Assembly (NCBI RefSeq): GCF_026627505.1
Contig: NZ_JAPNLK010000071.1
Coordinates: 1-44,143, forward strand
Source: Streptomyces sp. H27-H5
Lineage (GTDB): Bacteria > Actinomycetota > Actinomycetes > Streptomycetales > Streptomycetaceae
Direction: 5' to 3'
Length of the DNA stretch: 44,143 nt
The notes under the pieces: generated by a model
Seen by the model: only the letters and a program-made list of their open reading frames with translations
Databases searched by the model: none
What the model was told of the DNA's origin: nothing
Part shown: one piece after another, positions 7,940 to 14,635 of the stretch
Numbering within the stretch: the first letter of the stretch is position 1
How the letters are laid out: every line of letters starts with the position of its first letter
Position numbers and translations under genes: made by a program

Positions 7940-10420
7940 CTACTGGTCGGAGCGGCCGGTGTAGAAGGCCACGGTGAGGTCCTTCACCAGGGCCTTGCGC
8001 TCGTAGTCGTCCAACTCGACGATCCCCCGCGACGTGAGCCGGTGGACCGTGTCGTCGACCGCGTCGACGACCGAGGACAGCACGGCGTCCCGGTGCCGGG
8101 CGTCGATCGCCGCGATCCGCCGGCGCCGCATGGCCTCCGCCACCTCCGGGGCGTACTCGATCCGGGTGGGCTGGGCGGAGAAGACCTCCACGCCGACGGC
8201 CTCGGTCTCGGCGGCCAGCATGCGGGTCAGCGCGTCACCGACCGCCTCGGCGTCGCGCAGCGTCGGGGCGTCGTCGTGGAAGGCGTCGGCCGGCAGCTGG
8301 GACAGCACCCGGGCCATGGCCGACTCGACCTGCTCGGCCAGGTACTCCGTGTGGTCCCCGACGGCGAGGGTGGCGCGGGCGGTGTCCTTGACCTGCCAGA
8401 CGACCTGCACGACCACCTGGAGGGCGAGGCCCCCCGAGTCCACCGCGGGCATGGGGTCGCTGCGCCAGTGCCGCAGCCGTACGTCCACCCGCCGGCGCAG
8501 CAGCAGCGGGCTGACCCAGGTGAGGCCGGTACGCCGGACCGTGCCCCGGTAGCTGCCGAAGAGGGTCAGCACCCAGGCGTGGCCCGCCTTGGCGCGGCCC
8601 AGCCCGCCCAGCGCGAGGAGCGTGACGATCCCGAGGAAGGCGAGCGGGGGCCAGTGGGTCGCGCGCAGCCCCTGGTAGGCGCGCGGGGCCGCGCCGAAGC
8701 CGGCGGCGAGGGCGTCGGGGACGGCGCCGGCCCGCCAGAGCACCGCAGAGCAACCGGCCAGCGCGAGCCCGCCGACGGCCACGGCGATCCAGCCGGGCAG
8801 TACGGGTCCGCGGTGTTCGCGGAGCCGGTCGTCGCCCCGGGGGACACGACGGCCGGCCGCGGGTCGGGGTGCGTGCGCGGCCTGCCCGGACCGCCGCGCG
8901 GCCGGGGCCTCGGCCGGAGCCGGGGGTCCTGCCGGCGTCTGCCCGAGGAAGGGCAGGTGCACGGGCACCGCGGTGGCGGAGGCCCCCTGGGCGGGACGGA
9001 GACGGGGGAGGTCCCGGGTGTCGTCCTCGTCGGCGTCCGCCATGCCGCGGGCCACGGCCCGGGCGACGAGATCGGCGACGTCGTCCGCCCCGGCGTCGGC
9101 CGCGTCCGGTCCGGGGACCGTGCGCACGACGGGCTCGGCGGGCGGCCAGAGCTCGTCCCGCGGACGGCCGGACACGGCCGGGGTCGGGGCGGGGGTGACC
9201 GGGGGCCAGGGTTCGAGGGGCGGGCCGGCCGGGGGCCGGGGTTCGACGGCCGGGGCGGGGTGGCGGTCCGTCACGGGCCGGGACGGCGGAGCGTCCGACG
9301 GGGCGTCCACCTCCGCGCGCGCGGCCGGCACCCCGTCCGGGTGCGCCCGCGCGTCCGGGGCATCCTCGTCGGGACCCTCCGCCGGGGCGGCGTGGTCGGC
9401 CGCGGGCTCGGGCGCGCGGTCCGGCGCGTCGTCCCGGGGCGGTTGCGGGTACGGGGGCGCCGACTCCGTGCGGGCGGGCCACGCGGGCGGGGCCGGGTCC
9501 GGGGCGTCGGCCGGGCGGCCGTGGGCGTGCGTCGGGTACGCCGTCGGGGCCACCGGCTCGGGTCCGGCGGCGCGCAGGGGGCGGCGCTCCGGCTCGACGG
9601 GGACGGAGCCGCGGTACTCCGGCACGAGCACCGGCGCCGGCGCGGGCTCCCCCGCGCCCGTGTCCGCCGCCTCGGGCGGACCCGCGTGGGCGAACGCCGG
9701 CCGCGCGAACGCCGGGTGCGGCGTCGGGAGCATCGGCTCGGGCACGGCCGCCCGGACGTGCGCGTCGTCGGCCGGCCGGTCGGCGGGGTGCGCCGGGTGG
9801 GGGCGGGGCGCGGGGGCGTACGCGGGCGACTCGGCGGCGCGGCCGGCGGCGCCGGGCGCGGGGACGGCGGTCACGGCCCGGGGCGCGGCGTCGACCGGCG
9901 GGGTCGAGGATCCGGGGTGCGAGGCCCGCGCGTGGCGGGCCGGGGCCGGCAAGTCGCCCGGGTACCGGGACGCCGCGCCGTCGGCCGCCTCTCCCCCGCG
10001 CGGTTCCGGCGGGCCGGCCGAGGGCGCCGGCCGCGGGGCGGCGTCGGCGGCCGGGTGCGGTACGTCGAGGACCGGGGCGTGCGTCGCGGCGGCCGGGTGG
10101 GGCACGGCCGGGGTCGCGGCGGGCTCCGGCGGGGCCTCGGGCGCCCACGCGGGACGGACCGGGGCCGGGGCCGGAACCACGGCCGGGGCCGGGGCGGGGG
10201 CCGCGATCGGTTCGGCCGGGGCCGCCGCCGCGGCCGGCGCCGGGGCGGTGGTCCAGCGCCCCGGGCGGGGGGCCTGGGCGGGCGCCGTCGCGCCCGGCCG
10301 GATCGCTCCGTCCCCGGCGGCGGGGCCCGGGCAGGCGCCGGCGGCGCGGGGCCGGGAACCGTGCGGGACCGGAGGAACGGGGAAGTCGCCCGTCGTGGAC
10401 GTGGTGCGGGTGGGGTACAT
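7940..10420 (-). CDS. SPFH/Band 7-domain membrane protein with long Pro/Ala-rich N-terminus
   Basis: An 826-residue protein in two halves. The first ~500 residues are almost entirely Ala, Pro, Glu, Asp and Arg, so probably disordered and cytoplasmic. Two hydrophobic segments follow (GPVLPGWIAVAVGGLALAGCSAVLW and WPPLAFLGIVTLLALGGLG). Then comes an SPFH domain: AGHAWVLTLFGSYRGTVRRTGLTWVSPLL, VDVRLRHW, ALQVVVQVVWQVKDTARATLAV, YLAEQVESAMARVLSQLP. SPFH proteins oligomerise as flotillin-like membrane scaffolds. I start at ATG 10418-10420 because GGAGG lies 5 nt upstream. An alternative ATG at 10433-10435 overlaps the upstream stop as ATGA. Either way it is translationally coupled to the wall-hydrolase gene before it. 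Confidence 0.85.
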   Translation of the reverse strand: MYPTRTTSTTGDFPVPPVPHGSRPRAAGACPGPAAGDGAIRPGATAPAQAPRPGRWTTAPAPAAAAAPAEPIAAPAPAPAVVPAPAPVRPAWAPEAPPEPAATPAVPHPAAATHAPVLDVPHPAADAAPRPAPSAGPPEPRGGEAADGAASRYPGDLPAPARHARASHPGSSTPPVDAAPRAVTAVPAPGAAGRAAESPAYAPAPRPHPAHPADRPADDAHVRAAVPEPMLPTPHPAFARPAFAHAGPPEAADTGAGEPAPAPVLVPEYRGSVPVEPERRPLRAAGPEPVAPTAYPTHAHGRPADAPDPAPPAWPARTESAPPYPQPPRDDAPDRAPEPAADHAAPAEGPDEDAPDARAHPDGVPAARAEVDAPSDAPPSRPVTDRHPAPAVEPRPPAGPPLEPWPPVTPAPTPAVSGRPRDELWPPAEPVVRTVPGPDAADAGADDVADLVARAVARGMADADEDDTRDLPRLRPAQGASATAVPVHLPFLGQTPAGPPAPAEAPAARRSGQAAHAPRPAAGRRVPRGDDRLREHRGPVLPGWIAVAVGGLALAGCSAVLWRAGAVPDALAAGFGAAPRAYQGLRATHWPPLAFLGIVTLLALGGLGRAKAGHAWVLTLFGSYRGTVRRTGLTWVSPLLLRRRVDVRLRHWRSDPMPAVDSGGLALQVVVQVVWQVKDTARATLAVGDHTEYLAEQVESAMARVLSQLPADAFHDDAPTLRDAEAVGDALTRMLAAETEAVGVEVFSAQPTRIEYAPEVAEAMRRRRIAAIDARHRDAVLSSVVDAVDDTVHRLTSRGIVELDDYERKALVKDLTVAFYTGRSDQ

Positions 10421-10431
10421 CGTTGCCTCCG

Positions 10432-11895
10432 TCATGCGAACAGCCGGCGCCAGGTTTCCGGGCCCGGGTAGCCGTCGGCCGAGGCACCGCGCCAGCCCTG
10501 GGCGCGCTGGAAGGCCTCGACGTTGCGGCGGTCGGCCTCGCTCCAGAGGGCGCCCGGGCCGGACGTGTAGTGCTTGCCGAAGCCCTTCTGCACCAGTCGG
10601 CGACCGAGGGCGGTGATGAGCGCGTGGGACCGGCCCGGGCGGAAGAAGGCCTTCCCCGGGTAGGCGGGCACCCCGCCCGGCCCCGCCTGACCGACCGGTG
10701 TCGTCGGCTTCGTGGGCGTGGTCGGCTTCGTGGGCGTGGTCGGCGTGGTCGATGTCGCCGGCGGGATGCTCTTGCCCTGCCTCAGGGCCAGCAGCCGCCA
10801 GGTGTGGGCGCCGGGAATGCCGTCGGCGTCCGCGCCGGTCCACCCCTGCGCCCGCTGGAACGCCTGGGTGGCCAGCCGGTCCTCGTCGGACCACACCGGG
10901 CCGGCGCCGTTGGGGTAGAACCGGGCGCCGCCGCGTTCGATCAGCAACCGGCCGAGCTGGGTCACGTACTCGTTGTTCGCGCCCGGCCCGAACTTCGAGG
11001 CACCGGGGAAGGTCGCCGACACCGCCGGCGGGGACCCGGTCGACGGCAGCTCGACGGGCGTCACGGGAGGCGTGGGCGTGCTGCCGGGGACGCCTCCCGT
11101 GGTCCCGTTGAAGCGGTAGGGGAGGTACTTCGCGGCGTTGGTCCAGTACCCGTAGGGGGTGGCCTGCTTGCGGGTGTGCGGGCGGGTCTGCTCGTAGGCG
11201 ACGTAGTGCGTCCGCGTCCCGTCGACCCAGCCGCCGAAGAGGACGACGTGCGAGCCGTTGTTGGGGTCGGCCGGGTTGTGGAAGAGCAGCATGTCGCCCG
11301 GCAGCAGCTCCTCCTTCGTGATCCGGGTGGCGAAGGTGTCGAGGCTGCCGGTCCACTCGTTGGTGCCGAGGTTCCAGGCCATCGAGACGTAGCCCGAGCA
11401 GTCCTGCCGGTAGCCGTCCGACCAGTACTCGGACATGCTGTAGGGGACCTTGGCGTCCAGCCACAGCTTCGCCCGGTTGATGATCGTCGTCCGGTCGATG
11501 CGCCGGACCGCCGACGGGGCGCCGGGCAGGCCGCCGGGCTTGGCGGGCGTGCCCTTCGGCCCGTGCAGCGGCGATCGGCCGCCCTGCGGGGAGCCCGGGT
11601 CGGGGCCGTCGAGGCGCACCGGGCCGAGGCCGGGTGCCGCGGCGGAGGCGGCCAGAGCGGCCGAGCCTCCGCCGCCCAGGACCACGCCGGCGGCGGTGGC
11701 GAGCACCAGCGCCCGGCGCGCGCCGCGGGCGGCGCGGTGGCCGCCGTCGCGAAGCGGTATGGCCCGGGCACGGGCGAGGGCGCGACGGCGCTGCGCGCAC
11801 CCGAGGCAGACGCAGTCGCCCGCGGGCTCGTACTCCTCGAAGACCGGCATGGGCATCTGCGGCATCTGCACATGCACCGGCGGCTGCATCGTCAT
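10432..11895 (-). CDS. NlpC/P60-like cell-wall hydrolase with two peptidoglycan-binding-like repeats
   Basis: A 487-residue protein. The cytosolic N-terminus carries a CVCLGC cysteine cluster (residues 28-33). One membrane segment follows (about 61-85). The NlpC/P60-like domain has the catalytic Cys in YRQDCSGYVSMAWNL (Cys166) and the His in PGDMLLFHNPADPNNGSHVVLFGGW (His216). Two copies of a roughly 70-residue module (FGPGANNEYVTQLGRLLIERGG and FRPGRSHALITALGRRLVQKGF, each ending AFQRAQGW and TWR) resemble Streptomyces peptidoglycan-binding repeats, joined by a TPTKPTTP repeat linker. I start at ATG 11893-11895, where GGA is 5 nt upstream; an upstream GTG lacks support. Likely role: cell-wall peptide hydrolysis at the membrane. 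Confidence 0.85.
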   Translation of the reverse strand: MTMQPPVHVQMPQMPMPVFEEYEPAGDCVCLGCAQRRRALARARAIPLRDGGHRAARGARRALVLATAAGVVLGGGGSAALAASAAAPGLGPVRLDGPDPGSPQGGRSPLHGPKGTPAKPGGLPGAPSAVRRIDRTTIINRAKLWLDAKVPYSMSEYWSDGYRQDCSGYVSMAWNLGTNEWTGSLDTFATRITKEELLPGDMLLFHNPADPNNGSHVVLFGGWVDGTRTHYVAYEQTRPHTRKQATPYGYWTNAAKYLPYRFNGTTGGVPGSTPTPPVTPVELPSTGSPPAVSATFPGASKFGPGANNEYVTQLGRLLIERGGARFYPNGAGPVWSDEDRLATQAFQRAQGWTGADADGIPGAHTWRLLALRQGKSIPPATSTTPTTPTKPTTPTKPTTPVGQAGPGGVPAYPGKAFFRPGRSHALITALGRRLVQKGFGKHYTSGPGALWSEADRRNVEAFQRAQGWRGASADGYPGPETWRRLFA

Positions 11896-11982
11896 GCGGT
11901 TCCGTCCACTCCCCTGCTCGTCCACTGGTCCGGCGTCCGGGCACGCATCTGGCGGGGCATCAGATTCGGCTCGGCCCAGACA

Positions 11983-11996
11983 TATCGTGCACGATA
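11983..11996. promoter_or_regulatory. perfect 14-bp palindrome upstream of the NlpC/SPFH operon
   Basis: TATCGTGCACGATA is a perfect 14-bp palindrome about 90 bp upstream of the wall-hydrolase start and 90 bp from the divergent tRNA-Lys. It fits the TATCG-N4-CGATA form bound by many TetR-family repressors. No repressor gene is adjacent. Confidence 0.55.
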
Positions 11997-12064
11997 AACC
12001 CCTTAAACATGGGTTAATCGGACAACACGGGCGTGGCTGGTCACGAGCACGTCCGGAGGTGGGG

Positions 12065-12070
12065 TAGAGT
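12065..12070 (+). promoter_or_regulatory. -10 element of tRNA-Lys copy 2
   Basis: TAGAGT lies 15 bp before the mature tRNA 5' end, a typical actinomycete -10 position. I do not see a convincing -35 hexamer at 16-18 bp spacing. Confidence 0.45.
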
Positions 12071-12085
12071 TTTGCCTGTCACCAA

Positions 12086-12159
12086 GCGCCGCTAGCTCAG
12101 TTGGTTAGAGCAGCTGACTCTTAATCAGCGGGTCCGGGGTTCGAGTCCCTGGCGGCGCA
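12086..12159 (+). tRNA. tRNA-Lys (anticodon CTT), copy 2
   Basis: A 74-nt cloverleaf identical in every base to the minus-strand gene at 4889-4962, with anticodon CTT and no encoded CCA. The two genes point away from the 7.1-kb segment between them on opposite strands, forming a perfect 74-bp inverted repeat. A strong terminator follows directly. Confidence 0.97.
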
Positions 12160-12166
12160 CAGACGA

Positions 12167-12206
12167 GAAGAAACCCCCCGAGGCGAAAGCCTCGGGGGGT
12201 TTCTTC
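12167..12206 (+). terminator. rho-independent terminator after tRNA-Lys copy 2
   Basis: GAAGAAACCCCCCGAGGC pairs perfectly with GCCTCGGGGGGTTTCTTC across a GAAA tetraloop: 18 bp with a T-containing 3' arm. It begins 8 bp after the tRNA. It also faces the end of the minus-strand sortase gene and could act in both directions. Confidence 0.9.
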
Positions 12207-12248
12207 GTTCGCTCGTCCGGCCCTGCCCGCGCAGCCGTTCCGGCCCGT

Positions 12249-12911
12249 CTACACGGCCGTTCCGGGTCGGGCGCCGACGCCCGTCAGGTAGGCGGAAACC
12301 ACCACATTGGCCGTGTACTGCTTGGCGGCCTTGTCGTACGTGCCCCCGCACGTCACCAGTCGCAGTTCCGCCCGCCCCTTGATCCGCGGGCCGTACGCCT
12401 TGGCCGGGTCGAAGCCGGCGCGCTCGTAGACCTTCACCTCCTCGATCGTGAACTCCGCGACCGAGCCGTCCGCCCGGTGGACCCGGACCTTGCCGCCCGG
12501 CTCGGCGGTGCTCAGCCCGAAGAACACCGCGGGCTTGGACTTCGTGTCCACGTGGCCGACCATCAACGCCGGCCCGGCCGCGCCCGGCAGGGTGCCGCCG
12601 CTCCACCAGCCCACCGTGCCCGGACTCTCGTACGGCGGCGGCTCGATCGCGCCCTGCGCGTCGAGCCTGCGGAAGATCACCGGGGCCTGGATGCCCATGG
12701 CTGGTACGTCGACCCGCGCGGGCAGGGCCCCGGCCAGCGGGGCGTGCGCCGCCGGCAGCCCCGGGACCACCACCCCGCCCGCCTGACCGGCGGGCGGGGG
12801 CGGGACCCCGGTGATCTCGCGGCCCCACAGCCACAGGCCGCACACCAGCACCGACCACGCGGCGACGGTCAGCACGCGGGATCCGCCGGAGCTCCTCGGC
12901 TCCCCGGTCAC
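12249..12911 (-). CDS. class F sortase
   Basis: A 220-residue membrane-anchored transpeptidase that would attach secreted proteins to the cell wall. Residues ~13-35 form an N-terminal membrane anchor. The sortase barrel carries the catalytic His120 in ALMVGHVDTK and Cys188 in LRLVTCGGTYD, with the class F hallmarks VPAMGIQAPVI and GTVGWWSGG. The segment after Cys188 reads YDKAAKQYTANVVV, so no arginine stands where sortases usually have one. It is 13 bp downstream of a secreted protein with an LPHT-type tail and probably in its operon. It starts at GTG 12909-12911 without an obvious ribosome site. Confidence 0.9.
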   Translation of the reverse strand: MTGEPRSSGGSRVLTVAAWSVLVCGLWLWGREITGVPPPPAGQAGGVVVPGLPAAHAPLAGALPARVDVPAMGIQAPVIFRRLDAQGAIEPPPYESPGTVGWWSGGTLPGAAGPALMVGHVDTKSKPAVFFGLSTAEPGGKVRVHRADGSVAEFTIEEVKVYERAGFDPAKAYGPRIKGRAELRLVTCGGTYDKAAKQYTANVVVSAYLTGVGARPGTAV

Positions 12912-12924
12912 CGGAGGCGGACCG

Positions 12925-13578
12925 TCACTCGCCGCTGCGGCGACGGCGCAGGGTCAGGGCCCGACCGGCGACGGCCAGCGTCGCGGCGGCGGCCAGGACG
13001 GCGCCGATCACCGTGTGCGGCAGACCCGGACCGTCGGCCTCGTGGCTCTTCTTCGCGGTCACGGTCGCCTGCGCGCCCTCCGCGGCCCGGGCCTGTTCCC
13101 GTTCCTTGGCGATCTTCGTGGACGCGGCCAGCTCGGCGGCCATGCCGCCGCCGCCCGCGTGGACGGGCCAGACCGGCGAGTGGTGCGGGTTCGGGCGGTC
13201 ACGGTGGATCTGGATGGAGCCGCGCACCTCCCGGCCCTCGCACTTGACCCGGATCTCGTGCCATCCGGGCTCGGCGTGGTGGGCGATGGTCGCGTCGCCC
13301 CACAGGACCTTGCGGTCGTCGCGACCCGGGGACAGCCTGGCCTCCCAGGCGAACACGGACGACGTGGCGGAGGCCCAGTCGCAGGCGCAGCCGCGGACCT
13401 CCAACTTGACCCGGTCCCCCGGTTCGGCGGGATTCGGCCGGACCGAGACGCTGCCGCGGTCCCGATCCCTGTCCCGGTCCCAGTCCTCGGCGACGACGGT
13501 GGGCGCGGCCACGGCGGTGAGGGCCGTCAGAGCGACGGCCACCCCGGTGGCACGGAAAGCGATCAGAGCACTGCGCAT
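12925..13578 (-). CDS. secreted, C-terminally anchored protein; candidate class F sortase substrate
   Basis: A 217-residue protein of unknown function. A signal peptide (cleavage near VVAEDW) precedes a DRDRDRDR stretch. The body has three cysteines and a likely beta-rich fold (SVSVRPNPAEPGDRVKLEVRGCACDW...). A helical segment (MAAELAASTKIAKEREQARA) follows. The C-terminus is LPHTV, a hydrophobic stretch of about 20 residues and RRRR, which is the layout of a sortase sorting signal with the fifth Gly replaced by Val. The sortase gene starts 13 bp downstream, supporting a substrate-enzyme pair. ATG has GGAGG 6 nt upstream. It could instead simply be a C-terminal membrane anchor. Confidence 0.8.
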   Translation of the reverse strand: MRSALIAFRATGVAVALTALTAVAAPTVVAEDWDRDRDRDRGSVSVRPNPAEPGDRVKLEVRGCACDWASATSSVFAWEARLSPGRDDRKVLWGDATIAHHAEPGWHEIRVKCEGREVRGSIQIHRDRPNPHHSPVWPVHAGGGGMAAELAASTKIAKEREQARAAEGAQATVTAKKSHEADGPGLPHTVIGAVLAAAATLAVAGRALTLRRRRSGE

Positions 13579-13611
13579 GGTGAACCTCCTCGAACAGGAG
13601 CCTCACGTGCG

Positions 13612-13641
13612 GCGCGCCGCTCCGCATCCGGAGCGGCGCGC
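13612..13641 (-). terminator. hairpin after the NagD-like gene
   Basis: GCGCGCCGCTCCG and CGGAGCGGCGCGC form a perfect 13-bp stem with a CATC loop. It lies 74 bp beyond the NagD-like stop and 34 bp before the start of the next minus-strand gene, so it probably separates the two units. Two copies of GTGTCAGCCGTACG lie just beside it (13657-13690). Confidence 0.7.
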
Positions 13642-13714
13642 GCTTGGCCCGTACGTGTCAGCCGTACGCCCCATGGGTGTCAGCCGTACGCGTTGAAACG
13701 TCGGTGATCCGGTG

Positions 13715-14494
13715 TCAGACGAGATCGACCAGGTCGGCGATCGAGTCGACCGTCTTCGTCGGGCGGTACGGGAACTTCTCGGTGTCCTCGATCGAGGTGA
13801 GACCGGTCAGCACGAGGAAGGTCTGCATGCCCGCCTCCAGCCCGGCCAGGACGTCGGTGTCCATCCGGTCGCCGATCATCGCGCTGCTCTCGGAGTGCGC
13901 GCCGATGGCGTTCAGGCCGGTCCGCATCATCAGCGGGTTGGGCTTGCCGGCGAAGTACGGCTGCTTGCCGGTCGCCTTGGTGATCAGCGCGGCGACCGCG
14001 CCGGTGGCGGGCAGCGGGCCCTCGGTGGACGGGCCGGTCTCGTCGGGGTTGGTGCAGATGAAGCGGGCGCCGGCGTTGATCAGCCGGACGGCCTTGGTCA
14101 TCGCCTCGAAGCTGTACGTGCGGGTCTCGCCCAGCACCACGTAGTCCGGCTCGTGGTCCGTGAGGATGTAGCCGATGTCGTGCAGGGCGGTGGTCAGACC
14201 GGCCTCGCCGATGACGTACGCCGTGCCGCCCGGGCGCTGGTCGTCGAGGAACTTGGCGGTGGCGAGCGCGGAGGTCCAGATGTTCTCGACGGGCACCTGG
14301 AGGCCCATGCGGTTGAGGCGGGCCTGGAGGTCGCGGGGGGTGTAGATGGAGTTGTTGGTCAGCACCAGGAAGGGCTTGCCGGACTCGCGCAGCCGCTTGA
14401 GGAAGGCATCCGCGCCGGGGATCGGGGTGCCCTCGTGGATGAGGACCCCGTCCATGTCGGTGAGCCAGGATTCGATCGGCTTGCGCTCTGCCAC
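13715..14494 (-). CDS. HAD-IIA family (NagD-like) phosphatase
   Basis: A 259-residue cytoplasmic HAD phosphatase of the NagD/p-nitrophenylphosphatase group. Motif I is WLTDMDGVLIHEG (nucleophile Asp near residue 13). Motif II is FLVLTNNS, the cap includes VIGEAGLTTALHDIGYILTD, the motif III lysine is in YFAGKPNPLMMR, and motif IV is MIGDRMDTDVLAGLEAGM. Natural substrates of this group are uncertain; NagD prefers nucleoside monophosphates and sugar phosphates. I start at GTG 14492-14494 (VAERKPIESW), the conserved start region in the family, with GGAG 9 nt upstream; the open frame extends 19 residues further. It is probably its own unit. Confidence 0.9.
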   Translation of the reverse strand: MAERKPIESWLTDMDGVLIHEGTPIPGADAFLKRLRESGKPFLVLTNNSIYTPRDLQARLNRMGLQVPVENIWTSALATAKFLDDQRPGGTAYVIGEAGLTTALHDIGYILTDHEPDYVVLGETRTYSFEAMTKAVRLINAGARFICTNPDETGPSTEGPLPATGAVAALITKATGKQPYFAGKPNPLMMRTGLNAIGAHSESSAMIGDRMDTDVLAGLEAGMQTFLVLTGLTSIEDTEKFPYRPTKTVDSIADLVDLV

Positions 14495-14635
14495 GGGACT
14501 GTTCTCCGCTCTGCGGGGCCTCTGACCTCGGGGGGCCCTGGTCTGTACCACCCTATCCGGCGCGGGCCGCGGACGCGGAGGCCGTCCACGGCCCGGACAT
14601 CGGCCCGACAGGGCCCGGGGCCCTTTCGTGGCGGC

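Noticed and set aside
7400..10471. A 1023-residue plus-strand open frame opposite the SPFH gene
   Set aside because: Its product is Gly/Arg/Val-rich without domains and comes from the Pro/Ala codons of the real gene on the opposite strand.
11896..12085. Possible c-di-AMP (ydaO) riboswitch before the wall hydrolase
   Set aside because: Such leaders are common before Streptomyces wall hydrolases, but I do not find the conserved GGGGACC-type core and the leader is short. A GCCGAATC fragment alone is not enough.
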